Assembly: GCA_001600875.1 (NCBI GenBank)
Contig: BCLD01000001.1
Coordinates: 1,115,266-1,179,265 of the forward strand
Reading direction: 5' to 3'
Length of the DNA stretch: 64,000 bases
Source of the DNA: Solicoccozyma terricola
Taxonomy: Eukaryota; Basidiomycota; Tremellomycetes; Filobasidiales; Piskurozymaceae
Part shown: positions 55,552 to 64,000 of the stretch, one piece after another
How positions within the stretch are numbered: the first letter of the stretch is position 1
How the letters are laid out: each line of letters opens with the position of its first letter
Notes under the pieces: generated by a model
What the model saw: the letters and a program-made list of their open reading frames with translations, nothing else
Databases searched by the model: none
What the model was told of the DNA's origin: nothing
Position numbers and translations under genes: made by a program

Positions 55552-58500
55552 TCACTCGAATGACCACGGTGCCATACTCCAGATATCCGCCACTGCACCT
55601 GTAGGTCCAATTCCCATCCCTTGGTCCTCAGTGGTCATATACGGCCATGCAGCCATATTCAAATCCCCAGAGTGGGCGACGGTCCCGAATGGGACCTCGC
55701 TCGACGGGAGCATTCCTAGAACGTCCATTGCGTCGAATGAGGGTACAGCGTCGGCTGATCCGGATAGAGTGACACCGCCGCCACTGTCGATAGGACCCAT
55801 CCCATTCAGCAGGTTCTGGATAGACGGCGGTGACATGTTACCCGATGAAGTAGGAATCGTCGGTCGGGGTCGTTCGATACTACTTGTCGTTGTCGTAGAA
55901 GAAAACACATTACCACTCAATGGACTCTTCGTCGTCCCCGTAGCGAAATCGAACGAATCCATATTCCAAGCACCAGATGGAGATAGAGTAGGAGCGAGAG
56001 AAGCCATTGGTTGTCCATATGTTGACAAGCCACCAGGTCCCGGTCCCGGTCCCGGTCCAGGTCCAGGTCCAGGTTCAACCCCAACCTCCTTCCGTTGTTT
56101 AAGGGATTGCCCACTCTGCCTCCATGTTTTTCCACCAACGTCGATCGATGAATTTCCATTCTCCATCCACAAACTACCAGGAGCAGTGTCCGACGACTCT
56201 AGTATTCGATCTTTGCCTGGCGCTCCTCTAATCCGACGCGAGCCCACGTCGGTTGTAGGTGATCCATTCATGCTCGTTGATCCGGTTTGCCCATCGTTGC
56301 GATGACGTTTGAGGGACTGAGGGTCCGCAGGTGAGAGTGGGGAGGGAGTAGCGATCGGCGCTTCTGACATATTGGCCAGTTCCGTCAATACGTCCCTGTG
56401 AGAAACACAAACACAAAACCGGATCACCAAACGTCAACCATCCGGTCACGCAATGAATGACACCCGCGCGGCGCCCTCCAACTCACCTCAGTTTCCCAGC
56501 TTGTCTCCATCTCCCTTCAGAAGCCTTCAGGGATCTCAAACACTTCTGTACATCCGCAAGCGCAACCGTTGGATCTCTCATACATCCCGTCTTCTTCTGT
56601 CCCCAAACACCAATAAGAAGTACAATAGCAGCAGTGAATGTCGCGAGTTGCATATGTTGACTGCATATGAACCCGCGAGACAGATGGGCGTCGGCGACGT
56701 GAGAGGCGGATCGAGCGGCGTTGGTGCAGATTGCGAGTGAGGCGACTCCGAGATGCGAGACTGGACGACCGGGTTTAGGTAGGAACGGTCGGTGAATTAG
56801 GATCTGCAGGTGTGCGAGGCGGGGTTCAGTCCAAATGACACGGCCAACCGTGAGAGTTCCAAACACTCACCTGAAGGGTGTATACCAACGCATAAAGCAA
56901 ACAACTCTGCTCAAAGAACACTCGATTCGGTTGATGGGGATCCCAACGCAGGTGTGCGGGGACAGCATCGACCCAAGAATTGACGGCAGAGTCGAATTCA
57001 GCCACCACGTCCTTTTGAATGATAGGATCTGACCAGTCGAATCCGAGGGTTTCTCGATTCACAGCGTAGACTGTCTTCAGCACATCACCCATGATTCGGG
57101 TCAACTTGAGGATGGTAATAAAGTATGACACTTTACTCGGCACGCCTTCAGGTTGCTTGAAGTCAGTCTCGGCGTCACCCGTCTCCCAGTATTCATCGTC
57201 CACGTCTAGAGGGTAGTCGACGTCGAAGCTGCGAAGGGGAGGTACGCAAGGAATATCAGGATACGTCACGGAACACACCACAACAAAGTACACTCACTCC
57301 ACGTCCTGCATGCTCAGCGTCCTACCCATTCCTGCGCAGGTGATTCGGTCTGATGTGGCACGAATCATCAGCTTCTGCGCTCACTGCTCATCCCATGTCA
57401 CCGACTCACCGATGTAGACCAGACACCAGAACACACGCTTGTGCAGTTCACGTTCCGCCATGCTTTCATATCTAGACACTCCTAGCTTGGTGTGAACGCC
57501 GATGTCCTGACGGAACGGCATTGGTCAAAACCATAAGTGTCTGATAGCAAAGGAGCAGAATCATGAAGAACTCACTTGACAAGATCGCAAACCCAATCCT
57601 GCGATTGCCCACGCAGTGCTCGTCGAAGAGCTGCCCAAGAGGAAAAGAGCAAGAAGCTACGAAGCAGAAAATCGCGAATCAGAGTGGGTAAGTCAGTCTT
57701 CGACCGTATTAGAACGCGGACCCAGTTTCAAAACTTACTGCATACGCCTGTAAATCCTCCAACACTGGTACAGCTAAAAAGCTCTTTCCCATCCCCAAAG
57801 TGATTGCCAGCCACCTCCATCCCGCTGAATGTTTGTAGGCCGGATCCGTCGCCATACTTTCATTGTGCTTCGCTTCATCATCCGCCCACCAGAGCACTCG
57901 TCGATCATCCACCAGTCTCGACGCATTGGCGAACAACATCAAGCACACCTTTGCGAAGAGGACATCGTGTTGATATCTACCACTATCATAATCCCGTTGA
58001 AAGAACTTGCGATTGAACAATGGTAATACCGTATTCTCCTGCTCGAAATAAGCATCGATGAGCGTTTGACAGAGATCGGCTGGTGGCCACTGTCGCATAT
58101 CCAAAGGTGCCGTTCGACCAAAGTTGATGGAGGCTTCCCAGAATGGAACTGCCCAAAACTCTGGTCGATGCGTTTGTTGGAGGTCGGCTGGAAGCATGGT
58201 ATCCCCTTCGTCTGTGGATTGATATTTCATATCCATAATTGCATGCAGCAGCTGGACGCCGGCTGAAGACGGCGGATGGAGCAGATTGAAATCGAGGTCA
58301 GCGTTGGAAATTCCGGCTCAAGCCTCAGCAACCCCGGAACCCACAGCTCTTTCCATGGAATCTATACCCATCAGCGATCCTCATATCATGCAACTTTTCA
58401 ATCATCTTCATATTCCTATATTCGTTCTTCGTTTCCTCCTCTGCTTCCTCCTTTGAGATCTGCGTTCTCCTCATTTCACTCTCATTCATTGTCTGAGAAG

Positions 58501-59527
58501 GTAACGGATCTCTTGGTCTTGTGAGCTGAAGCATTTTATCGGGGTCTCTGAACGGTTCGAGGTCCAAGAAAGGACCTGACGTCTCTGATGATCGAGTCGG
58601 CGTAGAAGCTAACGGTTGGGCCGGTTTCACTGTTGCTGCTGTCATTTTCCCTCTTCGTCCCTGAGTTGGGTTGTATGCAATCCCACGAGCTGCCATCTCA
58701 GCTTTATACACTGAAAGTTCGAATGTGTCGCGACATATCCAAGGTCCTAATTCGTTCATGATATCGATACCGGGATCGAGCTAGTGACAGCCAAACAGGT
58801 ACACCACTGAAAAGGGTCAGATGTTGTTCATAAATTGGGGTTACACCGCCTTGTACGTACTTTACGTATTAGACTCTCCATTCTCTGAACTTGAAACTCC
58901 AATGCCTCGATATACCTATCCCGAAGTGGCGGTTGGGATGAATATCATAATCACCTGGGTGGCCGTTATTCCAACTCACCCTTGCGGAGGTCCTCTCCTC
59001 TTCGCCGCTTCCACATACGTGCAATTCGCTTTAGCTTCTGCGCAATTGGAGCATTCTGTGAGGGAGAGTAAGGCACGATTATGAGTATGGGAATGTATGA
59101 GCAAAAAGGTCCTTGGTGGGGGAACGCACTTGCGCTCCTCTTGGTCTGAGCTCCATCACATCGGATCTGCGGGTTGACATGAATGAACGTCAGCTTGGAA
59201 TGTTCCCAAAGTTGGAACCGGAGCAGCCGGAGCCGCCTAGCTGATGGTTCGGACGACAGCTTCACTCACCTTCTTTCGACGACAAAGATCACAAGCACGC
59301 TGCAATGACAACGTCATTAGCCTTTGAAGTTGAAAGACCTACGCAGCCTTTCCAAACCTCACCTGCACTCTCCTCCTCTTCGCCTCCGCCTCTTCCTCAT
59401 CCTCCGACGGGCTGCCCGGGGATCTAGACGGTCCAGCATCGGAATGCGTCATCGAATCGAGCGAGTTGTTGTGTGCTGGTGTGGATTTGGACGACGACTT
59501 GCCGTCTATGTGTCTTGTAGAGGCCAT
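55552..59527 (-). CDS. Zn2Cys6 transcription factor with Fungal_trans domain
   Basis: ATG 59527 starts MASTRHIDGKSSSKSTPAH; a basic/acidic head (EDEEEAEAKRRRVQ) leads through several short exons to RACDLCRRKKIRCDGAQTKR, SAKCSNCAEAKANCTYVEAA and KRRGPP. The zinc cluster is complete after splicing. YIEALEFQVQRMESLIRK is the usual coiled coil. The fungal-specific regulatory domain (PF04082 type) reads TLIDAYFEQENTVLPLFNRK, MLFANASRLVDDRRVLWWAD, WAIAGLGLRSCQDIGVHTKL, ERELHKRVFWCLVYIDR and VDYPLDVDDEYW. The C-terminus is Ser/Gly/Pro-rich, with six Gly-Pro dipeptides (near 56037-56070). Around nine introns. It resembles the xylanolytic-activator class; target genes unknown. Confidence 0.88.
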
Positions 59528-59862
59528 GGCTGCGACATGCAGATGGCAGGGGATGCTCAGAATGGGATGGTCGCCGTCGATGAACTAGATTGAACCTGAC
59601 CGACTACGCGGGATCAAAACAAAATCGGTGGCCGGGTCCACACGGTCTCCGAGTCCTCCACAGTTTCATTGGTACAACGGAGTCGCATTGCAACAAGCAA
59701 TCGTGTACACACACACACACCTCCCCCTTTCCTACAACTTGACCATATCACTAGCCACCCCGTACACCTGCCCAAAAAAAAAAAAATCGGGTGTTCCGCT
59801 GACTTGACCGTCGAGTCGGTTCAGATACCTCGGTTCACCTCCGTCCCACCTCCTCCTCGGAT
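59528..59862. other. Intergenic region, factor promoter
   Basis: Contains a CA microsatellite (59708-59721) and an A-run of 13 (59774-59786). No gene supported. Confidence 0.45.
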
Positions 59863-62800
59863 TCACCACCCATGACTCCTAAAGCTCGAGCTCAACTCCC
59901 CTTGTCTCGTCTTCAAATCTCTTGCTCTTCCCCACGGCTCTCTTGTCTCACCTTGCGTCCTACGACGTTGTATATCTGGAACTTCCGATGCAACTCGGTC
60001 AGTTTTCTGCCAGTCATCATCTGCTCCTCTTCCCAGATCTACGACGTTGGCTGTAGATTTCGCTCGTTGCGCCAGTAATCCAGCTCGAGGGTTATTGTTC
60101 GTCTCCCGTCGTGATTCTGGAGGCGGTGATGGTGCCAGATGAGACTTGGTAAGAGGTCGCAAGATTGCACCTCCGCTAAGCAGGTTCACCTGTCGTCGAC
60201 GAGATTGTCCATTGTTATTTACATCTTGTCGGTCCTTGGGGGATCCGTTGGTACTGGATACGACAGGCTGCGAGTCCTGTCGTTGCATACGGAGAGCGTG
60301 CCGGTCTACCGTCCGGGCGTCTCTCGCCGTTTGAGGTAAATCGTGTGCGGACGCGCATGGTTTCAACGCGGCGGTCCGCTTCGGCGGGTATAACGGCGTG
60401 CGAGAACGTCTCTCCCAGATCAGGTCTGCGGGGAAGGGTTCTCATCAGTAAGATTACCCAACTTGCTGGACATCGGGAGTCTTGCCACTCACTCAGTCTC
60501 AAATCCTCAGGCAACTCCGTCGCCAACATCTGTCTCCTCCTCGTTGTCGGTGTCTGTGGCATAGCAGGTTCCACCAACAACCCTTGACCATATTGCATGG
60601 GCATGGGATTACTATGCACTCGTTGCAGTGGTGCCGAAATTTGACTTGCCATCGGTGGTGGGATTTGACTTGCCATCGGTGGTGGGATTGGCGATGATGA
60701 GATCTCGGAAGGAGAGGATGTCTGAGGGGGCAAATTGACCTTCGAGGTCTCGCGACGACGTCCTGCAAGAGACTCGATACGCCGGAGTGCTTCGGATGTG
60801 GCTAATAGGGAAGATGTGTCTTGTGGTGAAGAGGATGGAGAGAGCTCGTTCTCGTCCGGACGTGGCTTGGGTGGCATTCGAAGCTAGGAAATCATCATCC
60901 TGGTCAGGGAATGCCGCGGACGAGCAGGTAGAAGGACCAACCCCCAAACTCACCTTACCACGCGACGACGCGTGTCGGCTTTCCATCTTGTCCGGAAGAG
61001 CATCCAGTCCATCTGGACCGACAAAGCCGTCCTTGGTGACACTGACGCCTGTGGCTACGGGCATAGCAACCACACTCTTGCTGCGATTTAAATTGAAGGC
61101 ATGCGGGGAAGGTGTTGTATGGTGTGTCGCTTGACCTTGGTGGCCATGGTGACCATGGTGACCGTGGTGTGGTGCGAATGACGACATAGCCATAGACGAG
61201 GTTTGGCGTTTGGGTATCTATGTAGAGAAGCCTGGTTTAGTCGTTTGGGTTCAATCAGCGAGGTCAAGGTATCGAACGCACCAATTCAACCATGCTGGCA
61301 TTCCGTCTGATAACGTCCCGTTGTGTCTCAAACAGGTTGCTGAGCAGTCCAGGCTTACTGGCACACGAAGATGGTCCAGTTCCGCCTTGCGGTGACTGTG
61401 GCTCGCCATTCGAGCCGTATATGGCTCGCTTGGCGAACAATTCCCGCTGTCTTCGCGCCTCGTCGGCGGCCTTTGCTAGATCCATTTCCTTTCCTTTTGC
61501 TTGCTTTGAAGAGCGACCTCCTAACAGGCTGGAAAATGCTCCCTTCCCTTTGCCAGAGCCTAGAGTTTCTTCCGAGTCACTGCTCCACTCGTCCTCTTCC
61601 CCATCGGCGACTACGATAGGCTCCCCTTGAGTCTTTCGTGTCTGAGCCATAGCAAAGTCCGGTTCACTCCGCTGTCTCTTGGCCAATAGCAACTTGCTTC
61701 GAGCCTCCGCTTGCTTCTCTTTCTCGGCAGCTTGTTGAGCTTGAAGACGAGCGTTGATGACCTCGGCTGCTCTCGCCTTCTCCCCCTGGAATTTACCTGC
61801 CATATGAGCGGCTGATGCGGTCCGCCTTGGAGGAACGAGGTGAGCGCCGTGGTGATGTTTGTTCAGCTGAGGGTGATGATGTGGCCGATCGTTCGATACC
61901 TTGCGATGACCGATATGTGGAAGTGGTTTCTGCGACGCAGAAGATGCTCGTCGCTTGGTTGCTGCTGATGCCGTCACCACCGACGTGACTGAAGCACCCG
62001 GCGGCGCTGCTGGAGATGTTGAAGTAGTAGCAGGTAATGCCATCTGTGAGTTGTTAGATGATGCAAGTGCACTTTCTTCGGGAGAAATGACGACCGATGA
62101 ATCATCCGCAGGAGTAGTCGCATCGGCAATAGTTGCGTTGGTCGACGACAGAGACTCGGAGGAGAGCGGCGATACACCTTGCTTTGGGAGAATCATCGGT
62201 GATAGCGAGACACTACCTGTGCTGGCGCTTCCGTCACTACCGCTGTGACTTCCTTGTCTTCTCATCTGTTTCGCAGCATGACCAGGACTTTGTATGAAGA
62301 AGATGCTCTTCTTGTTGTTCTTCCTCGCCGCGGAGCGTTGCTGCGGAGTCATGGGTGCGCGCTCCGAGTGCTTGGAGGTGGAAGCTACTGGAGGTGACGT
62401 AGCAGGTGGACGCTCCTTCCGCACAGCAGTCAACGGGACGAGACCCGAGCTTATCTTACTCGCAGAAACCGACGGGTGTCGAACAGCGGCCGTCAATGAA
62501 GACGGGCTCGCCGATGTGAATGAAGACGCCAATGCACTGTCCCTATCCTCGACAGTATCGTCACTTCTCGATAACTCGACATGTGAATGTAAAGGTGATC
62601 TTGCCAACGTTGGAGTCTGCGAGTCCCCTAAAGAACCTGCACGGGATGGTACGGGTGTAGGTTCTAGAACATTGACTTGAGGACCACGAGGTGGTGATGA
62701 TCCTCCATGATCTGTACTCGTCCTCCGCGAATCAGGTCGAGAAGTCGTCGCTGGGGATGTAGGTGCGGAAGTGTTTTGCGGAGGTTGAGTGATTATCAGT

Positions 62801-64000
62801 GGAGGTGGTGGAGGTGGTTCCGCTTGAGATGTCGATCCGTTTTTCGTCGTCGTCATCGTCGTCGTCGTCGCCGTCCGTGATTCCAGCGTGTCACCACCAC
62901 CTGCCAGATCCCCAACCCAAACCCCATCCCCATCCCCATCTTCATCTCCATTCGTCCTCTTCTGAATCCACTTCATCGCCGCCATATCGCTCTTTAACAA
63001 CTCCAACCTCTCCCTATCCCTCAACCTATTAACTTTGACTTCCATAGCTACAACCGTAACACTCGGTACTCTGAAAACAACATTCAAAACCTGTCCAAAC
63101 GATCTATCCGCTTTCCTCCACCTATCTCTTCTAATCCCACACCTACAAGATCCATTCGACTCCTCGGTGTGTGAAGTAGTAGTAGTAGTAGTAGGATTGT
63201 TATTACCGTTGTTGTTGTTGTCGCCGTGGTGGTTGTTGACGTTATTCGAATCATGACGTGATCGACATGATCCTTCACCTCCTTTTCCTTGAATCGATTC
63301 AGAACGTCGATCCGCAGCATGAGAATGAGATCTCATCGCTTGATAACCAGGTCTACAAGTTGGTGGTGTTGGATAAGAAGCAGGTCTAGGTGTTGTTCCT
63401 GTACTACTTTTCGAATTCGTCGGTACGACTGACGAGGTGGAGTTGGATGTGGCGGAGGAGGAAGAGAATGAAGAGGAGGAAATGGGTTGTTGTTGTTGTT
63501 GTTGTTGTTGTTGTCGATTATTAGATTCTGGGAAAGATAATAAATCATCGTTTGTTGAAGTTGAAGATCCAACGGTGGTGGTCGTCCTCGCCGTCGTTGT
63601 ATTATCAACATCATCAACTTGTCTTCTTGGTCCCATTGCAATAACAGGTGACAACCCTTCCCTTTCTTTACTCCTCGATCTCTCATCCGTTGTAAATGTT
63701 GAATTCCATGAATCTCTCCTTCCATTCCTCGTTAACAACGATGAATGAGGTGATCCAGATCTTCTAGTCGTATTTGTTCCAGATGTAGCTATAGAACCAC
63801 GTCTTGATGTAGATGATGATATTTCAAAATCAACTTCGTTCGTTGTAGCTGTTGTAGTTGAAATGGAAGAAGAAGGATCTCCTAGATCGGAAGGATCAGA
63901 TGATGTTGATCCGAAGGGATGTAATGGGGAGAAATGGGAGGAAGTATCGGGTCTATCGGCTTGTGCGTTGGCGCATGTTTGATACCAGTGTCTGATAGGG
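59863..64000 (-). CDS. DUF3295-type low-complexity protein, 5' end outside window
   Basis: Large Ser/Thr/Asn-rich protein open at base 64000, where RHWYQTCANAQADRPDTSSH is the first visible part. The main exon (61264 to past 63738) has poly-Gln (63487-63513), poly-Thr, poly-Pro, basic RKNNKKSIFFIQSPGHAAKQ, GEEDEWSSDSEETLGSGKGK and FSSLLGGRSSKQAKGK. Later exons encode PHHGHHGHHGHQGQ, a duplicated PPPMASQI unit, and TPTTRRRQMLATELPEDLRL joined by an intron to NLIWERRSRTP. The RRxMLATEL...LxWER block is the conserved end of the fungal DUF3295 family, whose relatives often carry a GATA/AreA-like N-terminus; that part is not in the window. Stop near 59863. Three visible introns. Role unknown, possibly nutrient regulation (weak inference). 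Confidence 0.7.
60639..60686. repeat. 24-bp tandem duplication in coding sequence
   Basis: Two perfect 24-bp copies encode a repeated PPPMASQI unit in the DUF3295-type protein; it keeps the frame. Confidence 0.9.
63487..63513. repeat. Poly-Gln (GTT/CAA) microsatellite in coding sequence
   Basis: Nine consecutive TTG/CAA codons encode poly-Gln on the minus strand; in-frame length change would be tolerated. Confidence 0.85.

Overview
This window is nuclear DNA of a basidiomycete fungus, most likely a Tremellomycetes (Cryptococcus-like) yeast. The evidence is: genes packed on both strands; almost every gene cut by many short introns of about 50-75 nt with GTGAGT/GTAAGT donors and YAG acceptors; long low-complexity transcription factors; an eS10 ribosomal protein, HRD1, VPS18 and a GH5 sterylglucosidase/glucocerebrosidase-type enzyme of the cryptococcal kind. 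I see no rRNA or tRNA gene, no CRISPR array and no autonomous transposon. Exon boundaries were read by eye from splice signals and from protein continuity across introns.

Layout. 1-3455 (-): copper amine oxidase, 3' end outside the window. 4.76-6.07 kb (+): doubtful hypothetical gene with a frame break. 7.47-10.28 kb (+): Medusa-type transcriptional regulator. 10.77-13.32 kb (+): ER ubiquitin ligase HRD1. 13.4-14.5 kb (-): two tandem small SANT/Myb-like proteins. 14.9-15.7 kb (-): unknown spliced protein. 16.66-18.18 kb (-): peroxisomal D-amino-acid oxidase, divergent from a Zn2Cys6 transcription factor at 18.56-21.83 kb (+). 22.3-24.2 kb (+): Sec14/CRAL-TRIO protein. 24.3-24.8 kb (-): small unknown protein. 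25.3-27.3 kb (-): GPI-type Ser/Thr-rich wall protein. 28.5-31.7 kb (+): coiled-coil protein. 31.9-36.1 kb (+): VPS18. 36.5-37.1 kb (-): LOC1-like ribosome biogenesis factor. 37.4-40.1 kb (-): second Zn2Cys6 factor. 42.4-44.6 kb (-): secreted type-B carboxylesterase. 45.1-47.1 kb (-): mucin-like GPI protein. 48.5-51.6 kb (+): GH5 glycosidase. 52.0-52.4 kb (+): small GPI protein. 52.9-53.8 kb (+): ankyrin protein. 54.3-55.0 kb (-): ribosomal protein eS10. 55.6-59.5 kb (-): Zn2Cys6/Fungal_trans factor. 59.9-64 kb (-): DUF3295-type protein, 5' end outside the window.

Themes. Two H2O2-producing amine catabolic enzymes (copper amine oxidase, D-amino-acid oxidase ending in the peroxisomal signal ARL) lie on the same arm, the second one head-to-head with a transcription factor. 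Three surface proteins with predicted GPI tails, a secreted esterase and a GH5 enzyme make a loose surface/lipid group. The rest is housekeeping: ERAD, HOPS/CORVET, ribosome.

The most unusual signal is a family of imperfect modules of about 26 nt with a 15-nt core (GCGARCRNAGYGAGC). It occurs in three places (27.6-27.75, 28.7-29.19 and 54.71-54.78 kb), always inside or next to an intron-like segment that starts with GTGAGT and always in the sense orientation of the host gene. This looks like an introner-like intron-borne repeat. The 24.7-30.5 kb segment also carries extreme homopolymer G/C tracts (up to 53 G), including a C-tract leader directly before a start codon.
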